Part shown: piece by piece, positions 1 through 11,101 of the stretch
Numbering within the stretch: position 1 is the stretch's first letter
Layout of the letters: every line of letters begins with the position of its first letter
Assembly: GCA_030737875.1 (NCBI GenBank)
Contig: CM060926.1
Span: 165,241,579-165,305,578 of the forward strand
Source of the DNA: Allium sativum
Lineage: Eukaryota > Streptophyta > Magnoliopsida > Asparagales > Amaryllidaceae
Direction of reading: 5' to 3'
Length of the DNA: 64,000 bases
Translations under genes and position numbers: made by a program
Notes under the pieces: model-generated
What the model saw: the letters and a program-made list of their open reading frames with translations, nothing else
Databases searched by the model: none
Told to the model about the DNA's origin: nothing

Positions 1-430
1 CATAACTCCATCTTCAATTATCTTCATCATATTTGATTTGCAACGCTTATGCTAATATGGAGTGGTTCTTCGGATAATAATCCAACCGGTCTCTCCATAT
101 TAACAACGTAAAAATGGTCAAAACTTTGATAGTCTGTGATCTAACTATCAAACGAAAACATGTCCGTGTACAAGCAACAATCTTATTTCCAAATGGAATT
201 TCTATTGATCAATCATCATACATATATATATATATACTCATATTTCTTTATTTTCTATATTCAGAAAATATATGTTACGAACATTGGAAAACATTCCCAT
301 TTCTTATTTACTTATCACTATTCTTCCACATCTATCAGTCTCGACTGCAAACTAGTATGAGAACAATTCCCTAAGCATCAATCCCGAAGGTCGAAACCAA
401 CATCAGCTAGACACTTAGAAAACCATTCAA
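1..430. repeat. Direct duplicate of 6511-6936
   Basis: Bases 1-430 repeat 6511-6936 with essentially one visible change, a 4-bp difference in a TA microsatellite near 225-235. Similarity stops sharply after the shared ATTCAA at 430 and 6936. The near identity points to a very recent common origin of this part. Confidence 0.9.
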
Positions 431-994
431 ATGATACATCGTATAAATATGACAATAAATGATACATAATTATCAAACCTCCATTCACATCCAGAGTGAA
501 GTTTATAACTGTGTGAGTATTAAAATGAAATAATAACACTCATCGCAGCCTGTCAATCTATCGATCGACATATAACTAAATATTGGGACTAGTATGTGTC
601 AATTCATCCCAACACCCGTGTGGGGTTTTCAGCCAATAACAATTCATGTAAATAAATGATTGGTTAATGAATTTAACCAATCTAATACTAATAACATGTT
701 GATGAAAATGAGATAACATGTTATTTATTTCTAATCGTATAATTTCCCTATTCATTTCTAATGTATGTTTAACCAATAATATGATTCTTATATTTGAATA
801 TAACCTCAAATGTAAGTTTATAAATAAAGATTGATTTTTATCTTTAATTTTAAATTCTATTATATGTTATACAAATAAAAATAATTATTATATATGCATA
901 TATGTTATGCAAAATAAAAATGATTACAATATTCGCATATGAGTTCTAATCAGAATGTATATAAGATAATTATTTTTATTCTTTTTCATCATAT

Positions 995-3065
995 TTTATT
1001 TGCAATGAAGGATGCAAAAAAAATCTGTTCTTTTTAAAACATATTTTATTTGCAATAGAGAATGCAAATAAAAATGTGTTCTTTTTAAATCATATTTTAT
1101 TTGCAATGGAGAATGCAAATAAAAATGTGTTCTTTTTAAATCATATTTTATTTGCAATGGAGAATGCAAATAAAAATGTGTTCTTTTTAAATCATATTTT
1201 ATTCGCATTGTGAATGCGAACAAAGAAAGTAAATTTTATTTTTAAAGTTTTGTTCGCATTGTAAATGCGAACAAAAAGTAAGTTTTATTTCTAAAGTTTT
1301 ATTCGCATTATGAATGCGAACAAAGAAAGTAAATTTTATTTTTAAAGTTTTATTCGCATTGTAAATGCGAACAAAAAGTAAGTTTTATTTCTAAAGTTTT
1401 ATTCGCATTGTGAATGCGAACAAAGAAAGTAAATTTTATTTTTAAAGTTTTATTCGCATTGTCAATGCGAACAAAAAGTAAGTTTTATTTCTAAAGTTTT
1501 ATTCGCATTGTGAATGCGAACAAAAAGTAAATTTTATTTTTTTAATATTTTATTCGCATTGTGGATGCGAACAAAAAGTAAATTTTATTCTTTATATTTT
1601 ATTTACATTATAAAATGCAAATAAAAAGTAATTTTTGTTTTCAACTTATATTTGCATTATAAAGTGCAAATGAAAATGTAAGTTTTGTTTTCAAGTCATA
1701 TTTGTGTTTTGAGAACACAAATAAAAATATAAGTTTTGTTCTCAATTTATATTTGTGTTTTAGGAACACAAATAAAAATGTAAGTTTTGGTTTCAAGTCC
1801 TATTTGTGTTTTTAAATTTCTACCATATTGTTTGCATCTACAATTGCAAACAAAAATATGTTTTTATCTTCACCGTTTTGTTCCCTATTTTCATTTCTAT
1901 TAATGAGTTTGAAAAAAGAATGTAAATTAAAGTACATTTTGTTTTCTATGTATATTTGCATCGAGGGATGCAAATAAAGAAAAAAATTATTTGCATAAAA
2001 GAAATGCAGGTAAATTACATTTCTTTATCTTTAAATGTATTTGCATAAGGGAATGCGAATAAATAACATTTTAATTTCTTAAATATATTTGCATAAAAGA
2101 AATGCAAATAAAATAATATTTTATTTAAAAGCAACTCTTTTATTTTAATGTAAATCTTTATTTTAATGTAAATCTTTATTTTAATGAAAATCTTTATTTT
2201 AACATTTTGTTCGCGTCAAGGGATGCAAACAAAATATAATTCTTTTTATTTTAAACATTTTGTTCGCATCGAGGAATGCAAACAAAATACAATCTTTTTA
2301 TTTTAAATGTAAATCTCTATTTCGACATTTTGTTCGCAACGAGGAATGCAAACAAAAGATAATATTTTTATTCTTTTGTAAATTTCTATTTTGACATTTT
2401 GTTCGCATCGAGGAATGCAAACAAAATACAATCCTTTTATTTAAAGAGCATTTGTGTTGTTAACATAAACAAAGAGTTAATCTTTTTATTTAAAAAGCAT
2501 TTGTGTTGTTAACATAAATAAAAGTAAATCTTTTTATAGTTCTATGTCGAATTGACAAACTAAGCCAATTCAAAATAAAAAGACAATTTTATATTTTCCA
2601 CCGTTGAATTGACAAACAAAGCCAATTCAAAATAAAAAGACAATTTTATATTTTTGATAACATAAAATGACAAATCATGTTTCTCTATTTTTTTTGAATT
2701 GATAAAATATATCAATCCAATACAACAAAGCTGATAACATAAAAAGGTGACAATTTTTATTTCCTTTATTTTTTGAATTGATGAAATGGAACAGTTCAAT
2801 ACAAACAAGATGATAATATAAAATGTGACAATTTCATGTCTTTTACTTTTGCAATTGATGAGATAAATCAATTCAGTACAAATAAGGTAATAACATAAAA
2901 GTTGTAGATTTTATATTTTGAATTGATAAAATAAATCAATTCCTTACAAACAAGTGTGATACGATGAAGGTGTCAATTTTATATTTTGAATTGATAAATT
3001 AAATCAATTCGATTAACAAGACAACATAGTATTTTTATTTTGAATTGACAAAATAAATCAATTCC
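995..3065. repeat. Array of about 35 inverted-repeat units with co-varying arms
   Basis: A run of roughly 50-57-bp units, nearly every one holding a short hairpin. Arm classes change along the array but stay complementary: TATTTGCA with TGCAAATA (995-1200), TTCGCATT with AATGCGAA (1201-1580; a 10-bp version pairs 1251-1260 with 1264-1273), ATTTGTGTT with AACACAAAT (1700-1722, 1751-1773), ATTTGCATC with GATGCAAAT (1954-1975), a looser class 2205-2430, and GAATTGAT with ATCAATTC (2604-3065, for example 2920-2942). The short minus-strand open frame at 996-1223 is only this repeat read as codons. The array lies in the LTR part expected to be transcribed leader. Confidence 0.9.
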
Positions 3066-5096
3066 AACTATAATGACAAATCAATATTTTCATCTTTATC
3101 GAAATGGAAATTCTAATCCAAATCAATACTTGAACAAAATGGTAATTTTTATCGATTTGGAAATTCTAGTTCAAATCAATAAATAAACAAAATGGTAATT
3201 TTATTTTATTTAAACACAAACAAATATGTGTTTATATATCACCAACAAACAGTATAAACATCCACAACAAACAAAATAAACATCTACAACATCATCACAT
3301 AACAGATCTGAATTATACACCTTTAAATCACACCATAACAATTAAATTAAATAATTAATTATTTATATAAAAGAAGAATTCTCACATCACTTTTAATTTT
3401 TGATCTGAAATTTGGTAAATTCCCAACGTCCTCTGTCTATGCTCTAGTCAGCTTCATGTCGTAATGCTCGGAAATACGAATCCAATGCAAGTCATTTCGT
3501 TGAATTTTTGTTAAACAAATCAAGGCCGCTCTAACTCGTAGATCTTTGATTGATTTTCCTTTTTCTTGAATTTGCAATGGACGAAGGGAGGTAAGTGGAG
3601 CTAATGGATAGGAAAAATAATTTAAGTGAGGAGAAGAAGAGAATTGGTTGGAGGAAGGAAGAAGAGAGGAAGGGCGGCTATGGCTTGGAGATTAGGTTTA
3701 GGAACAATAGAGGATATTATACAGGAGTTGCATATTTCTAATTAAGCCCTTGTGTTTTTCTTTTTCTTTTTTTTTACCTATCCTTGAACGGATGCTAAAA
3801 ATCGTTAACAATGCTTTTTATCAATTAACATTATCTAAGTAAAAGAAATTAAAGATTTTATGATATGAATAAAACAAGAATAATATATACAATAGATTTG
3901 GACATTTGAAATCAGTATCATGTATTTATTTATAGAGTGTCCATATTATTGTGTAGATGCTCCAAAATTTATAATTGCAGTGTGAGTAAAGTTACCCTAG
4001 TACACTTAAAATGAGACTTTGGGGTTTTAATTTATTTAAAGCAGTTCATGCAGATTCCATAAGTTATTCAATTTAAAACAATATATATAAAAAATCATTG
4101 AAATCTCAAACAAAGTAGAAACCTTATTTTTGGTTAATTTATGAAAGAAATACAATGATAATCTTTTTACAAGGATAGCTCAAATAAACTAAAATATAAA
4201 AAGGAATATTACAGTTTGGAAACTGACAAATAATAATTAAAATTTAGAAACATATAAATAGCGAAATTTACAATGGTATTCCTATTAATGAATAAACAAT
4301 GTAATAATTATAGGACTAAGACTTATGTACGTTAATTACATATTTAATTGAAATAATTTGTAATCAACATTCCTAATATGGTATTTGTAAAGGAACTGAG
4401 TAGGCATAATATATGGACTTTAATACTGGTCAATGTGTAAAAAAAAATTAAGGATTGACAAGAGAAAGTCTATTTTGGAATTAATGACCTGTAATTATGA
4501 TTGATGTGTATTTATTGAAACCAAGAAAAGAACTAAGGAGGGTTGGTTGATTGATTTACGTTTAATGTGTATAAGGTTATTTATAAAGAACTAAAAGGCA
4601 TGCATTTAAACAAATCATATACAATATTAAATGAAGAAACTTATGAGAATTTATGGTCTTAATTAGATATCTGCCAAAATATATTAATTTAAAAGGAAAC
4701 TGTCAAGATTGTAAAATTACATGAATAACATCATGAATTCCACAAATTAACTTATAGAATATTTTTCTGAAAAATTGAATTTGTCATAATTAACAAATTA
4801 TGAAACAAAAATTAAATTTATTAAATTCATTACATAAATATCATCAATACAAACCTAGCGTTTCTTGTTTTATCCAAATCCGATTTGAAACCAATTTTAT
4901 ATAATTTCTCAAAGTTCAAAATCAAATTCTGAAATTACCGCGCCATTTCATTTTAGTATTATAAACTTAAAATTTCAGCCATTATGATTTAAAATAAATT
5001 ATTTAAAAATATAATTTTTAAATTCTATCTCATTTCCTAATCAAAATTTATTAAAGTAAAAATTTAAAAATTGGCCCCAAATTCCGGGCTGTTACA

Positions 5097-5106
5097 TACG
5101 TGCTTA

Positions 5107-5173
<67 letters not shown>

Positions 5174-5268
5174 TAACTCAAACTCAATCAAGGGTATTGC
5201 TTACCCCATCTCTAGTGGGTTACACCACAGAGCCAAGGTAATTTCTTAACCTTAAGCTCTGATACCAC
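5097..5268 (-). other. Internal remnant of the first element
   Basis: These 172 bp separate two LTRs. They start TACGTG, contain a long TA microsatellite (about 5107-5171), then a block matching 55000-55098 (the end of another element's internal region) and a primer binding site. The polypurine tract normally next to the left LTR is missing, so most of the internal region has been deleted. Confidence 0.75.
5256..5267 (-). promoter_or_regulatory. Primer binding site for initiator tRNA-Met
   Basis: GCTCTGATACCA on the plus strand, so TGGTATCAGAGC on the minus strand, the standard complement of the plant initiator tRNA-Met 3' end. It lies 1 base from the LTR starting at 5269 and shows the element is read on the minus strand. 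Confidence 0.9.
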
Positions 5269-7535
5269 TGTAACGACCCGGGGATTTTACGATCCTGGAT
5301 ATCGACACCAAACAATATGTCGACTATTCAAGCATCTGAAACACCGGATAATCCATGAAAGAAATTAGAGGGTGAGAATAGATAAGATAGAAACTTAGAA
5401 TAGAAGAAGAACCTCTAACATCAGAGTAAACCCAAATCTCATAGCGGAACGAACAATATATATAATAGATACATAACCTTGAAATAAAATCAGTATATGT
5501 ATACAGTAACATTATCAGAGTACAACACTTACAACACAGCGGAAATAACTATAGTTATATAATCCTGAAGCCTCCTGCTCCAAGCTCTCCAAGTATATCT
5601 GTAAAATCCTGACTACTTGACTGCCCGTACAAAATTGGGCACCCAAGAGTTTAGGGAAAATAAAACAAAACAAACTCTGGGTCAGTCATGGGACTGGTGT
5701 GAGTAAAACAATTTAAAACAGTTTGAGCAATTAAACGATATCTCATAAGACCACGCCGTATAATAGAACGGGTTTTTCCCTTATGAGAATCCAAAAAATC
5801 CTTTATATCAAAATTCTTTTGATATTATAATAGTGTCTATCAATCACAATATAATAATCATATAGCAGAAACGCTTTCATCTCACGTTCTACATACATAG
5901 TATACAATCAAAACTGCGAGCACTTATTGGATAATGGATTACCAGCTATGACAAGGTATGGAACCACCTTCCGATAGTGTACCTCTAGAGAGGAATACAC
6001 TGGGTTCAACAAGAACATCTTACAACCCGGCCACACATGACCGACCACTTATTTCGCTTGAGTGTATCAAATGTATATCACCAACGTTTGGGATCAGCAA
6101 CCGTTTCCTGAATGGGACAGCATCGACAATAGATTATAGAATGAAATGAATATCTCTAGATACGTGATAATACAGCCTATTTGGCCGCCAACCACTTAGC
6201 CATGCTGCCTGCCCGATTTTTGTCATTTCCCGGTTGTGAGGCTAGAGGCAACGCTTATCTGTGACAGATCACACATTTATTCACTTTGAATGTCACATCG
6301 TCATACCCACCAAATCACAAATTGATTTCCCCAAAAATACCACGGGTATATAGCTAAGAGAAAAGAATTCCTCCGCCACCAAACGTATATACGTTTGAAG
6401 AGATCAACTTACGCGATCTATTAAATATACTCTGTCAGACATTCTTCCATACAGGTTGTCCTAGGACTGGACAAACTGAAGGCACTATTCTGTAAACATG
6501 ACAGCCCTTGCATAACTCCATCTTCAATTATCTTCATCATATTTGATTTGCAACGCTTATGCTAATATGGAGTGGTTCTTCGGATAATAATCCAACCGGT
6601 CTCTCCATATTAACAACGTAAAAATGGTCAAAACTTTGATAGTCTGTGATCTAACTATCAAACGAAAACATGTCCGTGTACAAGCAACAATCTTATTTCC
6701 AAATGGAATTTCTATTGATCAATCATCATACATATATATATATTCATATTTCTTTATTTTCTATATTCAGAAAATATATGTTACGAACATTGGAAAACAT
6801 TCCCATTTCTTATTTACTTATCACTATTCTTCCACATCTATCAGTCTCGACTGCAAACTAGTATGAGAACAATTCCCTAAGCATCAATCCCGAAGGTCGA
6901 AACCAACATCAGCTAGACACTTAGAAAACCATTCAACTTAACAAATCTCCAGTCAGTTTCTAATTTAGCTTAACCCCATTTCTTAACTCCTTATAAATAA
7001 AACATTCCATTTTCTATGTTTAGAAAATATCTTGGATTCTATATTTGGACAACGTTTCCAAAACTCATTTATATGGATTTTAAACTAACATTGTATAAAA
7101 CATTGTTACGACCGCTCAATCCATAAATCGCTTATTACTTAACTGTATTTCTAACTAACTCTCGCCATCGAACCTCAACTATTTCTTAGATAAGTAAGGA
7201 AGTCAATCATGTTGGGGTATAATTACCTCTCAGACCTTAACTGAACAACGTTCTTAACCTTGCAATAGACAAAGCTCACCGCTCCAATTTCTACAATCAT
7301 TTGCTTATGCATATTCTCGGATTTGGATTATGAATCCACTTCTTTCATGAAAAGCGTTTATTATAACGCTAACGTTATAAACCCTACTTCTGAAATATCT
7401 AACTTAAACATCTAACTTTTATTTCCTACTTTGAATAAATAAACAAACAACTAATTTATTAGTAAATAAATAAATCTTGATTAAAAACCCAAAAGTAAAT
7501 AGTACTTTCCCCGATTCGATATAATCGAATTCAAC

Positions 7536-7935
7536 GTATAACTGTCTTTCGAGTAATCTCTATTCGATCAACTCCTTCGAATAACTAATACTCGATTAAC
7601 TCTCCTCGAATAACTTATATTCGATTAACTCTCCTTGAATAACAAATATTCGATTATCTCTCCTCGAATAACTAATATTCGATTATCTCTCTTCGAATAA
7701 CTAATATTCGACTATCTCTCTTCGAATAACTAATATTCGATTTACTCTCCTCGAATAACTAATATTCGATTATCTCTCTTCAAATAACTTATATTCGATT
7801 ATCTCTCTTCGAATAACTATATTTGATAACTTTATTTCGAATAACTATATTTGATAACTTTATTTCGAATAACTATATTTCAAATAACTCTATTCGATTA
7901 AATTTATTTCGATTAACTCTAATCAGTTAACTCTA
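7536..7935. repeat. 29-bp hairpin-unit array
   Basis: About ten units of 29 bp, each carrying TCGAATA, a short loop and TATTCGA (for example 7693-7699 with 7705-7711), followed by 26-27-bp variants. Units are separated by CT-rich linkers. It is not CRISPR: the linkers are themselves repeated. Confidence 0.9.
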
Positions 7936-8024
7936 CTCGATTAACTCTACTTGATTTTTTTAATCCTATTTACTTTCCAAATATTTCCTTTTATGATATC
8001 TTATTTATTTTCTAAATAAATATT

Positions 8025-8335
8025 CCTTTTATCTTTCTATTTATTTTCCCAATATATATTCCTTTTCAATTCTATTCTATTTATTTACCCAATATATATT
8101 CCTTTTCAATTCTATTTTATTTATTTACCCAATATATATTCCTTTTCAATTCTATTTATTTAACAAATAAATATTCCTTTTCAATTCTATTTATTTAACA
8201 AATAAATATTCCTTTATCTTATTCTATTTATTTAACAAATAAATATTTCCTTTTCAATTCTATTTATTTAACAAATAAATATTTCCTTTTCAATTCTATT
8301 TATTTGACAAATAAATATTTCTTTTATAACTCCTT
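8025..8335. repeat. About 36-bp AT-rich array, later units with perfect hairpins
   Basis: Tandem units of about 36 bp. The later ones hold ATTTATTT, AAC, AAATAAAT (for example 8154-8172), an 8-bp perfect stem. The earlier units have ACCCAATATATA instead and do not keep the stem. Confidence 0.85.
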
Positions 8336-9876
8336 TGATTTTATAATTATTTTCTTTTATAAAATCCTTTTCCTTCTATATATAAAATCCATTGATTTTA
8401 TATAAATAATTTATTTTCAAAATACACTTTGAAAATCCCCTTTACTTTATCCTAGTATTTCTTATGGTATTTAAAATACCAATTCACAATGATCGCTATC
8501 ATTCAAACACACATAATCAACAACGGATTATATATCACATCATATATTACAATATATGAAATATTGAGGAATCCAGTTGGATCCCTCCGACCAGTTTCCC
8601 TGCATCCACAGACGTTACACAATATAATTCACATCAATATCTTTTCAGTATGAAATATTCTGATACACAGAATTAATATTTAGTTAACGATTCATATATA
8701 CATATATAAATATATATATCGTTATCTACAATTGCAACCAATCATTCAACAATTCAATCAAACAGTCAACGCACAACAATCAATCATCATTTATCATCAC
8801 TAGATTATATTTATAAAATATAAACCGGTAGAGTTAGTGAGATTTACTCACGTTGGACGATCATCGTTAGTAACGATAACCATCGCTTGATTTGATTCTG
8901 ACAATTTATTTCGCTATAAATTGTATCGAACTTCGATTCACTCTCAGTCAGTTCCAGTGTGTAGTGTCCGTCCATACGATCCCAACGGATCTGACCGTTC
9001 GAAATTCTAATACAGTATGGGAAAGTTATACGATTTATACGTTTGTACAAATTTAAGTTAAAAATAATTAAATTTCCTTTAATAAAAAATTGGGCTTAAC
9101 CTTTTCCCATGGCCCATCTTCACTCATAAAAACCCCGACCCGTTAAATCAGCTTCTTCCCCAAAATCGATTTTACAATCCCTCTTCCTGCTATAACTCAA
9201 ACCCACGTTAACCCGTCGTTGACCTCTCCTTCCTTCCACCTCGGTCACTAACCCAAAGTGCCACCACCACCGAGGCATTCAGCTCCCCGACCTCCTTCCA
9301 ATTGCCCTATCCATATCAACTCCGGTTGCACTCCTCATAAACCGATTTTGTGCCTTGAACCACCATCCCACTATCGCTTTTTGCCATGAGCCGCCAGAGT
9401 TCACCAACCTCCCTCGACATGCGCACCTCGCCACCCAAAGTCTGTCTGTCACCTCATTTTGGCCTCGATGGCACCACTTCAAAGAAACCCCGAAGCCCTG
9501 TTACGTTGGAAAAGTCAAGCTGTAGAAAAACTGTGCGCACCCAACAAGCTTCGAGCTCAACCAAGCCACCATAAATCGAACCCCTGAGCCGCCTCGAGTC
9601 TATCTGTGCCATCGCTTCACCGTCGGCCTCCCCATCGTGAAACCGACATCTGCCCTAGCCTTGCTGCTAGAAAAACCATGCCCAGCAAAAGTAGATCGCA
9701 ACAAAAACAGATAGCTCCCCTATGAAGCCTTCGAACACACAAGCTCAACGGATCCAATGCCGTTCGATTTTGTTGAGTATTGCTTGAGTTTTAATTGAAT
9801 GAAAGTTAGGAGAAGTGGAGGCTTGTTTTATTGTTTGCTGAAGAATGTAGTTTAGGTTTTCAGGGAGAAAGGTTAC

Positions 9877-9886
9877 ATATTTATAG
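9877..9886 (-). promoter_or_regulatory. TATA-like box of the 5269-10777 LTR
   Basis: CTATAAATAT on the minus strand, lying between an AT-rich U3 and the C-rich leader. The matching box in the related LTR is at 51749-51760. Position and sequence only. Confidence 0.5.
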
Positions 9887-11059
9887 AAAGAGAAAGTTAG
9901 ATATTTGTGTAGATATTTCATTAGGATATTTTTAATATAATATTCATTTATATTCTCATCGACATTCTAAGCTCGCAACGACCACAAAACAATTCCAAAT
10001 GCGATGGAATTTGACACCCTGCTATATTCCACTATTCCAGACTCAATGAATCTAGTTTCATCGAATTCTGAACCCGTTTGCAAAGTCATTATTTTTATGT
10101 GTAATTCATATCGAATAAATTCTAGTCGATTTCCAAACACTTCTGTTCTTCGGTAATAAATTTATATTATCGTATATATCTCAATAGAATATCATACAAC
10201 TCGATAGTTCAAATCCAGTGTTAAATTAGTATTCAATTTATATTGAAAATCTACTTAAATATAAATAAATCGTTATAAATTATAAAGGAATTCTATAGCG
10301 ACTTTTCGAAAATTCGATTTGGATATAAATCAAAATCTACACGACGAAATCCCGATTTTTCTCTTCCATTAGAAAAATATACTTCACCAGCTCCGAACGT
10401 TTCTTGTTTCACAGAAATCCGATTTAAAACGGCTTCCGTATATTCGTTTAAAGTTCGAATCGCCAAATTACGAACTACAGCGCCATTACGAGCTCGATTT
10501 TAATTACAATATAATTATACGTTCAAACTGTTGTTATTTAAATATATTCGTTATTCTAATTCAATTCTAAGCTGAATTAAATATTTGAAAATGTCCAGTT
10601 CACATTATATTGTCAATTCACTAATTTCGACTATTTCGAAATTAAATATATTATTCTATTATTTATATTAATTAAATATTCAAAGTTATTTAATTAAACG
10701 ACCATTTAATTCTCTAAATCACTATTTATATAATTAAATTAATTAATTATTACATTGCTAAAATACGGGACATTACAAAATCAATCAACACAGAATAAAA
10801 TCCAATGTCAGACAAACATCCATTTATTAGTTCGTTCTGGGTCTGAACGAACCCGAAGGCACATTATTCATTGTCCTGTATGTCCAATACAGGAGAGAGG
10901 TCTTCACATATCCGGTCGATCTCCAAGTATGTTTGGACGATCACCAATCAATACCTTGTCTTGGGTGTACAGCCCAATCAAGACATCACTAATCATACAA
11001 ACGATGTGAAGGTCTCTGGTCTTCAACCACCATCTTCATCGTAAACTTATCGTCGAATC

Positions 11060-11101
11060 AATTATTCAAAATGCGTATAAACCCGGCCTTTCTGAATAAT
11101 T
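11060..11101. other. Hairpin with compensated stem, copy 1
   Basis: AATTATTC (11060-11067) pairs with GAATAATT (11094-11101). Homologous hairpins at 22485-22526 (same stem) and 56968-57008 (GGTTATTC with GAATAACC) keep pairing although two positions differ. Confidence 0.75.

Larger units (their letters stand above)
1..5096 (-). repeat. Long LTR, distal part, Tekay-like, recombinant
   Basis: This stretch has no protein gene. It ends in CCGGGCTGTTACA, the expected end of an LTR that opens TGTAAC on the other side, and is followed by a short internal remnant with a primer binding site, so it is read as the left LTR of a minus-strand element whose beginning lies before the window. Bases 1-430 match the LTR at 5269-10777 almost perfectly, but from 431 on the sequence instead resembles the LTRs ending at 19845 and 61958, including a shared ACCGCGCCATTTCA block near 4938. 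Bases 831-994 and 3066-3400 are AT-rich filler, 3400-3720 is purine-rich and probably leader or promoter, and 3720-5096 is AT-rich U3. Family placement is by end structure and similarity only. Confidence 0.7.
5269..10777 (-). repeat. 5.5-kb LTR (Tekay-like, long-LTR family 1)
   Basis: The LTR opens TGTAACGACCCGG next to a primer binding site and ends CGGGACATTACA at 10777. It contains no credible protein gene; open frames at 5958-6149, 8844-9050 and 9279-9574 are short and unsupported. Layout left to right: U5-like start, the segment duplicated at the window start (6511-6936), two hairpin arrays (7536-7935, 8025-8335), a C-rich leader (9100-9740), a TATA-like box near 9880 on the minus strand, and an AT-rich U3. 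Bases 10778-10782 (AAATC) fit a target site seen undisturbed at 22203-22207 in the host element. The LTR at 47903-53616 is the same family. Confidence 0.8.

Noticed and set aside
996..1223. 75-codon minus-strand frame with repeated KRTHFYLHS
   Set aside because: It is the hairpin array translated; neighbouring units do not keep the frame.
5107..5171. Long TA run as a regulatory element
   Set aside because: A plain microsatellite; runs of this kind recur throughout the window and vary between copies.
7536..7935. CRISPR-like regular array
   Set aside because: Linkers between the repeats are themselves repeated, the context is a plant LTR, and no cas gene is present.
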